From: SCQX01 sp035720945
Lineage (GTDB): Bacteria > Pseudomonadota > Gammaproteobacteria > Burkholderiales > Burkholderiaceae_B
DNA length: 29,790 bases
Assembly (NCBI GenBank): GCA_035720945.1
Contig: DASTNK010000050.1
Coordinates: 1 to 29,790, forward strand
Direction: 5' to 3'
Part shown: in pieces, positions 7,117 to 15,339 of the stretch
Position numbering within the stretch: the stretch's first letter is position 1
Layout of the letters: each line of letters opens with the position of its first letter
The notes under the pieces: model-generated
Told to the model about the DNA's origin: nothing
Databases searched by the model: none
The model's input: only the letters and a program-made list of their open reading frames with translations
Translations under genes and position numbers: made by a program

Positions 7117-8658
7117 TCACTTCCAGCTCATTTCCCAGAAACGGACCAGTTCGTCGGGGTAGGCCGTGAATTTCAAGTCTTTGTTCGCCACGTAGTACAC
7201 GGGCAACGACCACAACGGCACACCGTAGGCCTGCTCGGCGATGCGATCGAGCGCCTTCTTGTAGGCGTCCTTGCGCACTTGCAGCGCCACCGAATTATTG
7301 CCTTTCTCGAGCCATTCCTGTACCTGCTTGTCCTGCGAGACATCGTCGGGGCCGCCACCGTAGAACACCGGCGTGGAAGCCGACACATCGTTGACCGAGA
7401 ACGAGCCCCAGGTCTGGTTGATGAGTGACGACTTGTTCGAGCGGTTCAGGTCGCGCATGGCGGCGTATTGCAGGAAATTCAACTTGGCCCTGATGCCCAC
7501 GGCCTGCAGATAGCCGATGATGGCTTCCACCTGGCTGCGCTCGCGGTAAGCCAGGATATCCAGGCTGAAGCCGTTGGGATAGCCCGCCTCGGCCAGCAGT
7601 TTCTTGGACAGAGCGGGGTCGTAGGTGTAACGCGGCGCGCCGTCATCGGTGCAACCGACCTGGGACGGAAAGCACATGGTGTTGATCACGCGCGAGCCCG
7701 CGCCCACGATGTTCTTGGCGATGGTGGCGCGGTCTATGGCGTGGATGATGGCCTTGCGTACGCGGATGTCCTTGAGCTGCGGGCTGGGCGCGCCGTCCCG
7801 GATGTTCATCTGCAGGAACGAGATGCGCATGGTTTCGCCACTGACCACCTGCAGGTTGGGCATCTGGGCGGCTTGGTCGGCCTGATCCTTGGGCACGTAC
7901 ATGATGAAATCTGCCCCCCCTGACAAGGCCTCGGCCATTTGTGTCTGGCGATCGGGAATGAAACGGATCTCGATCTTGCCGATCTTGGCGTGGTTCTTGG
8001 GCGAATCAGCGAAATAATGCGGATTGCGCACCAGGGTGATCGACTTGCCGGGTGTGTATTGCGACACCATGTAGGGGCCCGTGCCAACGGGCTTTTCGTT
8101 CATGCCCTTGGGGCCGACTTTCTTGTAATACACGGCGGGGTGGATGACGACGGGCCCGGCCAGGTATTCCAACGCGGCGGGGAACACCTTCTTGGTGATG
8201 AGCCGCACCTTGTACTTGCCGAGTTTTTCAGCCTTCTTGATCCAGTTGACGTTCTGCTGGGTCGTGACCTTGTTGGCCGGATCGGCGATGAAGTTCAATG
8301 TGTAGACCACCGAGTCGGCATCGAAGTCTTCACCATTGTGGAACTTGACGCCCTGGCGCAATTCGAAGTCTATGGTGTGGTCATCGACCTGCTTCCAGCT
8401 TTTGGCGAGCAAACCCTTGTATTCATTGGTGTCGGGATCGCGGTAGATGAGCGTGTCCCAGACGTTGGCGCCAATGATGACGCCAATTCGAACATTGTTG
8501 AAATACGGGTCGACGCTTTCCGGGGCCTGATCGTAGGCGAAACGCAGGGTGTCGTCCTGCTTGTTGGCCCAGGCCGGGCTGCTGAGGGCGACCAGGCCGC
8601 CCATCAGAATACACAGAGCCAGCCGCCAAGCGCGGCTTGCGGTTTTCAGAATTTTCAT
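7117..8658 (-). CDS. Periplasmic dipeptide/oligopeptide-binding protein (SBP_bac_5), DppA/OppA-like
   Basis: The 513-residue protein has a clear Sec signal peptide: MKILK, basic residues, then a hydrophobic core and a probable cleavage after SSPAWA. The mature part carries family-5 binding-protein landmarks: FAYDQAPESVDPYFNN, YKGLLAKSW, FELRQGVKFHNGEDFDADSVVYTLNF, GTGPYMV, and VRKAIIHAIDRATI. ATG 8658 is preceded by GAGGAAG, and the frame continues upstream to 8706 only as leader. First gene of the operon; it captures the substrate in the periplasm. Family-5 proteins bind peptides, but also nickel, heme, opines or glutathione. The co-encoded M20 peptidase favours peptides or acylated amino acids here. 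Confidence 0.92.
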   Translation of the reverse strand: MKILKTASRAWRLALCILMGGLVALSSPAWANKQDDTLRFAYDQAPESVDPYFNNVRIGVIIGANVWDTLIYRDPDTNEYKGLLAKSWKQVDDHTIDFELRQGVKFHNGEDFDADSVVYTLNFIADPANKVTTQQNVNWIKKAEKLGKYKVRLITKKVFPAALEYLAGPVVIHPAVYYKKVGPKGMNEKPVGTGPYMVSQYTPGKSITLVRNPHYFADSPKNHAKIGKIEIRFIPDRQTQMAEALSGGADFIMYVPKDQADQAAQMPNLQVVSGETMRISFLQMNIRDGAPSPQLKDIRVRKAIIHAIDRATIAKNIVGAGSRVINTMCFPSQVGCTDDGAPRYTYDPALSKKLLAEAGYPNGFSLDILAYRERSQVEAIIGYLQAVGIRAKLNFLQYAAMRDLNRSNKSSLINQTWGSFSVNDVSASTPVFYGGGPDDVSQDKQVQEWLEKGNNSVALQVRKDAYKKALDRIAEQAYGVPLWSLPVYYVANKDLKFTAYPDELVRFWEMSWK

Positions 8659-8713
8659 GCCTTCCTCTTCTTCGCTGGGGTAACAGGGAACCGTGTCTTG
8701 CCGCACGGCTTTT

Positions 8714-8724
8714 TGGTCTGACCA
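8714..8724. promoter_or_regulatory. FadR/GntR-type operator upstream of the peptide transporter operon
   Basis: TGGTCTGACCA consists of 5-bp arms around one base, and fits the FadR-subfamily (FCD GntR) consensus TNGTNNNACNA at every defined position. It lies about 56 bp upstream of the binding-protein start codon, inside the 203-bp gap 8659-8861. It suggests control by a GntR-family regulator that is not encoded in the window. I see nothing else convincing in that gap. Confidence 0.55.
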
Positions 8725-8861
8725 CCTGAGCCTCGAAGTTTACAGGGATGGGACAGCGCCTGGGGCGCGCCTGCCTCGTGGTTTACCCTGAACCATGGCG
8801 CAACGGCCCGGTGGATGCGCTCGTCGCCGGGGCCGGGGCCGGCAAGTGGGATCGCGTATTG

Positions 8862-9395
8862 TCAGGGTCGGCTTTTCGACCCCACGGCCGCCTGCCTACC
8901 CAGTTTCGCCGCGACATGCCTGGCACCGCCCACCACGATCACGCCACCCACGATCCACACCCACAACGGCACCGTCGCATACGCCGACGATTCAGGCGAT
9001 GCGCCGAACACGACGTCATGCATGATGCGGCCGGGCAGAAAGGTGAAGAACGTGGCCAGCAGCAGCGCGTTGTAATAGGTGGCCTTCATCAGTTCCAAAT
9101 GAAGGGCGACATTGCGCCGCCGAATGGCCACGTACGCGCGAATCATCAGCACCAGGGTGACGAGCGACAGGATATGAATCGGACTCCATGGCCCCCAGGT
9201 CCGCAGTTGATGGATGAGGAACGAAGTAAGCACCGTGACCAGCATGGCCACCAGCCAGACACGCCCCGACCAACGATGGCTGGCCGTGCCCTTGCGCCGC
9301 CACAGCACGCCAATCCCCAGAACCAAGGCGAACATGGCCGCCCAGGCGTGTATCTGGATGACGGTGGAAGCGGAGGTCAGGGGTGTCAGGCTCAT
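8862..9395 (-). CDS. DUF2306-family integral membrane protein
   Basis: The 177-residue protein has four to five hydrophobic helices and the DUF2306 pattern: an N-terminal HAWAAMFALVLGIGVLWRRKG with conserved His, then HRWSGRVWLVAM, SFLIH, SPIHILSLVTL, and a final helix pair. Conserved membrane histidines in this family hint at heme or metal contact, but no function is established. ATG 9395 gives the standard short N-terminus. The upstream extension of the frame to 9587 runs through the neighbouring gene and is rejected. It may be read through from the isomerase gene 73 bp upstream. Confidence 0.8.
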   Translation of the reverse strand: MSLTPLTSASTVIQIHAWAAMFALVLGIGVLWRRKGTASHRWSGRVWLVAMLVTVLTSFLIHQLRTWGPWSPIHILSLVTLVLMIRAYVAIRRRNVALHLELMKATYYNALLLATFFTFLPGRIMHDVVFGASPESSAYATVPLWVWIVGGVIVVGGARHVAAKLGRQAAVGSKSRP

Positions 9396-9468
9396 GACCG
9401 AGCACGTTAAGTGATCCCTGCCAAAGCGACAATCGAGAAATACCCGGCAGCCACTTCGTCGCTCCGGT

Positions 9469-10071
9469 TCAACGTGCGACGCCCCCCAGCGCGGCATCCA
9501 GAAACTCCAGCCTATCCTGCCCCCAGAAGAGCTCCCCCTCATAGACATAGCTCGGCGAACCAAACACCCCTGCGGCCACCGCCTCATCGGTATAACGCCG
9601 GTACAGTTCTATCACCGCCGACTTGCCGGCGCGCGCCAAAATATCCCGGCCCGGCAACCCCAGCCGCTGCGCCACCCCAACGAGCACGTCGCCATCCGAG
9701 ACATTCTGTTCATGACACCACTGTGCTGCCAGAATCTCTTTGTATAGCCGCCCCACGGGCAATCCCATGGCGTTCGCGGCGATCGTGAAACAGGATGCAA
9801 GTGTGGCGTCCGGGCACATATGCTTGGGTGTGATGTTGACATGAATGTCGAGGCGAGCCATCCACCGCCGCAGCTCCTGCTCCCGGTAGGCCTGCCGTTG
9901 CGGGGAACGCTGTGACAGCGGGATGCCGCCAGTGCGCGCATAGACGTCGAGCAGGTCCACGGGCTTATAGTGGATGGTGACGCTATGCTTGGCAACGACC
10001 TCCTCGAGACGATCCGCCCCCAGATAAGCCCAATCCGAGTTCAACCAGAAATAATAGCCGAGGTGCCTCAT
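9469..10071 (-). CDS. DsbA-fold 2-hydroxychromene-2-carboxylate isomerase-like protein (kappa-class GST relative)
   Basis: The 200-residue protein has the thioredoxin-like N-terminus of NahD-type isomerases. YYFWLNSDWAYLGADRL places Ser12 where NahD has its glutathione-contacting serine, though the following Pro is Asp here. The C-terminus GVFGSPSYVYEGELFWGQDRLEFLDAAL is the family signature, with cis-Pro in GSPSY. NahD isomerises 2-hydroxychromene-2-carboxylate in naphthalene breakdown; related enzymes isomerise other ring-cleavage products with glutathione. The start overlaps the stop of the transporter gene (ATGA), so it is translated with it. The exact substrate is unknown. Confidence 0.85.
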   Translation of the reverse strand: MRHLGYYFWLNSDWAYLGADRLEEVVAKHSVTIHYKPVDLLDVYARTGGIPLSQRSPQRQAYREQELRRWMARLDIHVNITPKHMCPDATLASCFTIAANAMGLPVGRLYKEILAAQWCHEQNVSDGDVLVGVAQRLGLPGRDILARAGKSAVIELYRRYTDEAVAAGVFGSPSYVYEGELFWGQDRLEFLDAALGGVAR

Positions 10072-11420
10072 TCGAACCGCCCGTCAGTCGCGATCCTGAT
10101 TGCGTGTCCGCCCTCCCTTGACAGGTTTTCCGACCGCATGCGCCACGCGCAGAGGAAGGCGACAGCACCAAGCCCAGTCAAGTACCAGACGACATAACGC
10201 GGACTACCTCCACCAAGCGCGAGCAGCCACGTCGCCACGAGCGGAGCGAGGCCGCCGCCCACCGCACCCGACACCTGAACAGCCAATGAGATGCCGCTAT
10301 AGCGCACTTCGGGTGGAAACTGACTGGAGAACAGGCTTCCTTCCGGGCCGTACAGCGCTGCATAGACGCAGCCTATGGCCAACGCCATGGCCAACGTGAT
10401 CATCAAGGGCGCGCCAGTCTCAAGCAAGCCAAAGAATGTGCTTCCCAACACCACGACACCAACGGCACCGAGCATGAACACGCGCTTGTGCCCGATGCGA
10501 TCACCCAGCATGCCACACAACGGCATGGTAATGAATGACAAGGCTGCGCCCCACATGATGGCGTCCAGCACCGTGATTTTCGGAATGCCCAGCGTGCCCG
10601 TGGCATAGGCCAGCGCAAAAGTGACAACGGTATAGAACCAGGTGACTTCACCCAGGCGGGCGCCGATCACAGTCAAGACACTGCGCGGATGCTCCTTGAG
10701 CACGATGCGCAACGGCACCTCGGCCTTTTTGCCCGCCTTCTGCATGGCCTCGAAATCCGGCGACTCCGCCACGCGAACACGGATGAACCAACCGATCAGA
10801 AGCAGTACGACACTGGCCAGGAAAGGCAGTCGCCACCCCCAGCTCAACATGGCCTCCTCTGGCAAAGCCGCCACCGCCACCATGGCGAACGAGGACAGAA
10901 GCAATCCAGGGGCCACCCCAGCCTGCGGCAGACTGCCGAAGAAGCCTTTCTTGCCTTCGGGCGCATGCTCGACAGCCATCAGCACCGCACCGCCCCACTC
11001 GCCGCCCACTGCAACGCCCTGCAAGAAGCGCAGGATCACGAGCAGTATGGCCGCCCAATAGCCGATGCTGTCGTACGAAGGGATCAGGCCAATCAGGATG
11101 GTGGGCACGCCCATCATGACCAGCGTGATGAGCAGCATGGACTTGCGGCCCACCCGGTCACCAAAGTGGCCAAACACAATGCCACCCAGCGGCCGCGCGA
11201 AGAACCCAACGGAGTAGGTCGCGAAGGCGGCCAACGTGCCCATGAGCGGGTCGAAGGCCGGGAAGAAGATTTTGTTGAAGATCAGCGCTGCCGCGGTGCC
11301 GTATAGAAAAAAGTCATACCACTCGATGGTGGTGCCCATCATGCTGGCGATGCCCGCAGTGACGTAGCTTCTGGACTTGCGTTTGTGCGCGGACGAGTCC
11401 GCGTGCTGAGATTTGGACAT
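10068..11420 (-). CDS. MFS transporter, metabolite:H+ symporter (MHS) family
   Basis: The 450-residue protein has 12 predicted membrane helices and MHS landmarks: GTTIEWYDFFLYGTAAALIFN in helix 1, FFARPLGGIVFGHFGDRVGRKSML as the loop 2-3 motif, and GVAVGGEWGGAVLMAVEHAPEGKKGFFGSLPQAG. MHS transporters (ShiA, KgtP, ProP, phthalate permeases) import organic acids, aromatic acids or osmolytes with protons. The start at 11420 has a strong GGAGG. It lies between the aldolase and isomerase genes, so it is the probable uptake system for the compound they process. Confidence 0.92.
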   Translation of the reverse strand: MSKSQHADSSAHKRKSRSYVTAGIASMMGTTIEWYDFFLYGTAAALIFNKIFFPAFDPLMGTLAAFATYSVGFFARPLGGIVFGHFGDRVGRKSMLLITLVMMGVPTILIGLIPSYDSIGYWAAILLVILRFLQGVAVGGEWGGAVLMAVEHAPEGKKGFFGSLPQAGVAPGLLLSSFAMVAVAALPEEAMLSWGWRLPFLASVVLLLIGWFIRVRVAESPDFEAMQKAGKKAEVPLRIVLKEHPRSVLTVIGARLGEVTWFYTVVTFALAYATGTLGIPKITVLDAIMWGAALSFITMPLCGMLGDRIGHKRVFMLGAVGVVVLGSTFFGLLETGAPLMITLAMALAIGCVYAALYGPEGSLFSSQFPPEVRYSGISLAVQVSGAVGGGLAPLVATWLLALGGGSPRYVVWYLTGLGAVAFLCAWRMRSENLSREGGHAIRIATDGRFE

Positions 11421-11536
11421 GATTGCCTCCCTGCCGGTGAAAGCCGGCATTGCGTGTATTTAGAATTTTGGTTGCGGGTGGGCCTGGCCCGACACCGCGA
11501 CGGCCATCCAGCCCTACCCAGGCCGGACGCCACGCC

Positions 11537-11580
11537 CCCCTGGACACCAGGGGCGGTTTCCAACCAAAGAATAGTTGGTT
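11537..11580 (-). other. Two hairpins between the aldolase and transporter genes
   Basis: A 7-bp perfect stem with a 3-nt loop (CCCCTGG 11537-11543 with CCAGGGG 11547-11553) sits next to a second dyad, AACCAA (11562-11567) with TTGGTT (11575-11580), which touches the aldolase stop codon. There is no U-run on the transcribed strand. They may reduce downstream expression or stabilise the aldolase mRNA. The second dyad could also be a DNA-binding site. Confidence 0.5.
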
Positions 11581-12346
11581 AGGTGCCCGCCTTATCCACC
11601 TGGCGGCACCAATAGTCAAAGGTCCCCTTGACGATAGATGGTTTAAGCAGGTAGTCGTGCGCTTCCCGAGCTAGATGATCCGGAACCGGGGTGAGCTCGC
11701 CATAGACGCGCGCGCGCGTCTGCATGCGCGCGGCACGTTCCATGTATACCGACAAGTAGGCGGCTTCCTCCACTGTGGTGCCAGCCGTGAGATAACCATG
11801 ATGGGCAAGGATGATGGAGCGCTTGTTACCCAACGCCTCGGAAATCAGAACGCCTTCCTGGTCCGCGATAGGCACGCCGGGCCAATCCGCCAGGAACCCG
11901 CAATCTTCATGGAAGGGCGTCATATCCATCTGGGCGATGACCAGCGGCTGGCGTGCAGCGACCATGGCGCTTACCCAAGGGGAATGGGCATGGATAATGG
12001 CATTGACGTCGGGGCGCGCCTTGTACACCCACAAGTGGAAACGCGTGGCGGGGTTGGCCATGCCCTGGCCAGACACGGTTTCCAGGTCGGGCCCGACCTC
12101 AATGAAGTCCTCTGGCGCGGCCTCGTCGAAACCGAGGCCGAAACGCAGTGTCCAATAGTTCCCGGGCGTCTGCGAGCGCGCGCTGATCTGTCCCGCGAGC
12201 CCCGCTTCCTGGCCCGTCGCGGCCAGGATACGGCAGGCATAAGCCAGGTTTTCCTGAACGCTACGGGCAACCGGATGCAGGTTTTCGCGCATCTCTTGTG
12301 TGGCGCGCGCGTCGAAATATGCTTTTTCCCTCAATGGTGCATTCAT
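11579..12346 (-). CDS. Class II aldolase/adducin-family protein (zinc-dependent aldolase or decarboxylase)
   Basis: The 255-residue protein shows the class II aldolase metal site: NAIIHAHSPW (His-x-His) and a distal LAHHGYLTAG. The family also includes FucA, AraD and aromatic acid decarboxylases such as 4,5-dihydroxyphthalate decarboxylase. GQISAR near residue 50 fits the conserved phosphate/carboxylate-binding GN(x)S region, but with Gln in place of Asn, so the substrate may lack a phosphate. ATG 12346 gives the normal start. It is followed by an MHS transporter and a ring-cleavage-type isomerase, so a role on an aromatic or cyclic acid is more likely than sugar-phosphate cleavage. This is inference. 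Confidence 0.88.
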   Translation of the reverse strand: MNAPLREKAYFDARATQEMRENLHPVARSVQENLAYACRILAATGQEAGLAGQISARSQTPGNYWTLRFGLGFDEAAPEDFIEVGPDLETVSGQGMANPATRFHLWVYKARPDVNAIIHAHSPWVSAMVAARQPLVIAQMDMTPFHEDCGFLADWPGVPIADQEGVLISEALGNKRSIILAHHGYLTAGTTVEEAAYLSVYMERAARMQTRARVYGELTPVPDHLAREAHDYLLKPSIVKGTFDYWCRQVDKAGT

Positions 12347-12454
12347 GGCTCGTCTCTTCACTTCCGTAATTTGAAATGGGCGCGGGAAGCCCCGGCGCGA
12401 AAACCATTCTAGGAACGGGAGCACGAAAGAGCCATGAACTTCAGGTCATAACAG

Positions 12455-13327
12455 CTATGCAGAGACGCGCGTCATGGCAAGCAGTTGGCGCGCCAGCGAG
12501 CCCGTGGGTGTGTCGTGGCGCACGATGGCCACGACCCTGCGCTGGAGCCCCGGGGACTGAAGACGGAATTTGACCAACCCATAGTCGAGCAACAGCGGCG
12601 AAGGTATCTGCCCGGGCAGCACGCAGGCGCCGATGCCAGTGGAACTGAGCTTCAGCATCGCATCGACGGTTTCTGCCACGACCACCACGCGGCCATCCAG
12701 GCCTGCGCTTTTCAGCATGCGGCGCAGGGCATAGTGCTCAGGGAAGCCAACCAGGGGAATGTTCGCGGCCAGGAGATCAATCGGCTCATCGTCCGGCAAG
12801 TCCTGCCGGCGCGCTATCAGGCACATCTCGTCCACGAACAGAGGCGTCGACTCCAGCGCATCGGACGCCACCACCGAGTCGTATACGAAGCCGATGTCCG
12901 CCCGGCCCTTTTCCACCAGATCCACGACCTCGGGAGAACTGCGCGCCATCACGGAGAGATTGACCTGCTCGTATTTGCTGACGAAACGCGCCAGAAGATC
13001 GGACACAAAGTAGTAGCTGACGGTGTGGATCATCGCGATGCGCAGGCTTCCCTGCGTGACCCCTTCCTTGTCGCGCAGTTCATTCAAGATTGCGTCGATA
13101 CGGGCAAAGGCCGGCCCTGCGGCATGGACAAGTTTCTGGCCGGCCTCGGTGATCGTCACCCCTCTGCCGGTACGCAGGAACAAGGGCTTGCCCAGGTGCG
13201 CCTCCAGTGCGGCCAAGTGCCGGCTCAGGCCCGACTGGCTCAGGTCCAGTTCCTCGGCCGCTCGCGACAGCGAGGACATCTCGGCAATCTTGAGGAAATA
13301 CCGAACCTGCCGGTCCAGGCCGTCCAT
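12455..13327 (-). CDS. LysR-family transcriptional regulator
   Basis: The 290-residue protein has an N-terminal winged HTH (residues 1-60: VRYFLKIAEMSSLSRAAEELDLSQSGLSRHLAALEAHLGKPLFLRTGRGVTITEAG), a linker helix, and a two-lobed effector domain (SLRIAMIHTVSYYFVSDLLARFV, ADIGFVYD, PLVGFPEHYALRRML, GIGACVLPG). ATG 13327 with upstream GGAG and AAGG fits the family start. It lies directly upstream of the aldolase gene in the same direction, whereas most LysR genes are divergent from their target. It therefore probably controls the aldolase-transporter-isomerase unit from the 108-bp gap 12347-12454. Confidence 0.92.
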   Translation of the reverse strand: MDGLDRQVRYFLKIAEMSSLSRAAEELDLSQSGLSRHLAALEAHLGKPLFLRTGRGVTITEAGQKLVHAAGPAFARIDAILNELRDKEGVTQGSLRIAMIHTVSYYFVSDLLARFVSKYEQVNLSVMARSSPEVVDLVEKGRADIGFVYDSVVASDALESTPLFVDEMCLIARRQDLPDDEPIDLLAANIPLVGFPEHYALRRMLKSAGLDGRVVVVAETVDAMLKLSSTGIGACVLPGQIPSPLLLDYGLVKFRLQSPGLQRRVVAIVRHDTPTGSLARQLLAMTRVSA

Positions 13328-13463
13328 GCCTTGCTCCTGGTCGATCAATTGGAAATGCGGGTAACTGGTTTCCCCAGACACGGAAACCACACGTGTCGCC
13401 CTTTGCAAACGGGCCGCTTGCTTCGATCGGGTACTTTACTCTACGAGGAAAGTCGATCCCCTC

Positions 13464-14108
13464 TCAGGCAAGCTGAACCATGCCTGCTGGCGTATGCAGG
13501 CACGCCCGGTATCGCAGTGTCGCGCCCAGTCGAACTTCTGGCGGATTCGCCAAGCCCATGCGCCGATACAATGCACGCACCGCGTCCGGATCTGGATGCT
13601 CCAAGATGAATTCGCGCAACGCCACGCCTGAGTCCGACATGCCAGGAACCGGGGTGCCGCGTTCCCCCCAGTCAATCACGCACGGGGCCGCCCCCCTCGC
13701 GGGCAACGACCCATCGCGCGGCAGGCAGAAACGCCACGAGCGATCACCCCGTGACACACGAACGACATCGTCGAATAGTTCAGGCGCGTCAGCCAACACG
13801 GCGTTCAGATCCGTGCCGCGCGCCACCCAGCTTCGCAACCGCAGACCCTGATCCCAGGCTCGCCGCACAGCGGCACCATCGTCCAGGCCGAACCAGCGGG
13901 CGCGCGCTGGTCGGCCCGCGTCCTCATCGACAGCGATCACTTCCAGGAAGACATCTTCCCCGATCCGCAGCACATGATTGTGCGTGCCCATTTCCGGGTG
14001 GCGCCCCCCGTAGGGCAGATCGACGCCCAGGTGGGTGCGGACGTACGCAACCCCCTCGGCTAGATCCGGCGCTATGACGACCAGGTGATCGCATTTAAGT
14101 CCGGGCAT
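13464..14108 (-). CDS. Glyoxalase-like (VOC superfamily) protein
   Basis: The 214-residue protein begins CDHLVVIAPDLAEGVAYVRTHLGVDLPYGGRHPEMGTHNHVLRIGEDVFLEVIAVD, the pattern of the glyoxalase-like domain PF13468, with His near the N-terminus and Glu in FLEVIAVD as likely metal ligands. A second betaalpha-betabetabeta half follows (LREFILEHPDPDAVRALYRRMGL...). Members are poorly characterised. It is 91 bp downstream of the sugar-acid ABC ATPase gene on the same strand and could be read through from it. Its own upstream gap has no clear promoter. No substrate can be assigned. Confidence 0.82.
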   Translation of the reverse strand: MPGLKCDHLVVIAPDLAEGVAYVRTHLGVDLPYGGRHPEMGTHNHVLRIGEDVFLEVIAVDEDAGRPARARWFGLDDGAAVRRAWDQGLRLRSWVARGTDLNAVLADAPELFDDVVRVSRGDRSWRFCLPRDGSLPARGAAPCVIDWGERGTPVPGMSDSGVALREFILEHPDPDAVRALYRRMGLANPPEVRLGATLRYRACLHTPAGMVQLA

Positions 14109-14199
14109 GGTGTTCTCTCTTTCTTTCTGAAAACGCAACACCCGAATGGTACGCCGACGGCGGAAGCCGCGCTGCAGCGCACCCGCAACCCGCATCTCT

Positions 14200-15333
14200 C
14201 TATGCGTCGTGCTCCAGCAGGACGCAACGGCTTGGGTCTACCGACAGGAACACCTGTTGGCCTTCATCCATCCGATCAAGCGCCGAACGCCTGATGATCA
14301 AACGCCGGCCACCCCAGTCGACGTGGATTTCGCTCAGGTCGCCGAGGAAGATCGACCGGGCGATGGTCACCGGCCATACATTACGATTCCCCTCAGGCCG
14401 CTTGGCATGCAGTTGCAGATGCACCGTGCGGACCGACAGCGTCGCCGTGGGGTCCACCTTGCGCCCATGGGACGTTCCATGGACAAGTTCGCCGCCCGTG
14501 GTTTCGATCACCACGTCGTCATTGGCGGACAGGTCTTTGCGCACCGTCCCGGTGATGAGATTGGCGGAACCGACGAAGTCCGCGACAAAGGCCGTCCGCG
14601 GGTAGTTGTATATCTCGGACGGGGTGCCGGATTGTTCGATCCGGCCCTTGTTCATCACCACGATGCAATCCGACATGGCCAGCGCCTCTTCAAGATCGTG
14701 GGTCACATATATCGAGGTCACGCCAAGGCTGTGTTGCAATTCCCGCAATTCAATCCGCATGTCGCTGCGCAATTTGGCATCGAGATTCGAAAGCGGCTCG
14801 TCGAAGAGCAGGACATCCGGGGAAAATGCGCAGGCGCGCGCCAAGGCCACCCGCTGCTGCTGGCCGCCTGAAAGCTGCGACGCCGGCCGCGTCGCATATG
14901 TTTCCATCTGGACCAGGGAAAGCGCACGCTTGACGCCGGCATCGATCTCTGCGCGGCTCTTGCGACGCACTCTCAGGCCATAGGCCACGTTATCGTAGAC
15001 CGTCATGTGCGGCCAGATGGCGTATGACTGGAACACCATGGACAGTCCGCGACCTTCGGCCGGTACGTTCAGATTGTCCGCTGAGGAATACATGTTGCGA
15101 TCGCCGATCCTGATCACCCCCGCCACCGGTTTTTCCAGCCCCGCGACGGCGCGCAAGGTCGTGGACTTCCCGCAACCCGATGGGCCAAGCAAGGTTAACT
15201 GCTTGCCCCTCGGCACGGAAAAGCTGACGGGGCCGACTGCGGCCACGGCGCCATAATGGATTTTCAGGTCCCGCACTTCGATGGCGTTCTCGGCCTCGAC
15301 TTGCCGATCTAGTGGTTGTGCTTGCATTCGCAT
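14200..15333 (-). CDS. ABC transporter ATP-binding protein, Fe3+/spermidine/2-aminoethylphosphonate (FbpC/PotA-like) class
   Basis: The 377-residue ATPase has Walker A GPSGCGKST, Q-loop MVFQSYAIWPHM, signature LSGGQQQR, Walker B VLLFDEPLSNLD, H-loop VTHDLEEAL, and a C-terminal TOBE-like regulatory domain (from about residue 245). The class energises single-component or paired permeases of the FbpB/AfuB type, which matches the gene 6 bp upstream. The start at 15333 is preceded by AAGGG; an ATG two codons in is equally possible. It is the last clear gene of the catabolic locus, so its natural cargo is inferred to be the sugar acid degraded by the upstream enzymes, not iron. Confidence 0.9.
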   Translation of the reverse strand: MRMQAQPLDRQVEAENAIEVRDLKIHYGAVAAVGPVSFSVPRGKQLTLLGPSGCGKSTTLRAVAGLEKPVAGVIRIGDRNMYSSADNLNVPAEGRGLSMVFQSYAIWPHMTVYDNVAYGLRVRRKSRAEIDAGVKRALSLVQMETYATRPASQLSGGQQQRVALARACAFSPDVLLFDEPLSNLDAKLRSDMRIELRELQHSLGVTSIYVTHDLEEALAMSDCIVVMNKGRIEQSGTPSEIYNYPRTAFVADFVGSANLITGTVRKDLSANDDVVIETTGGELVHGTSHGRKVDPTATLSVRTVHLQLHAKRPEGNRNVWPVTIARSIFLGDLSEIHVDWGGRRLIIRRSALDRMDEGQQVFLSVDPSRCVLLEHDA

Positions 15334-15339
15334 CGAAAA

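Noticed and set aside
14169..14180. GCGCTGCAGCGC palindrome after the ABC ATPase gene, as a terminator.
   Set aside because: No U-run on the transcribed strand and only a self-complementary 12-mer; too weak to call.
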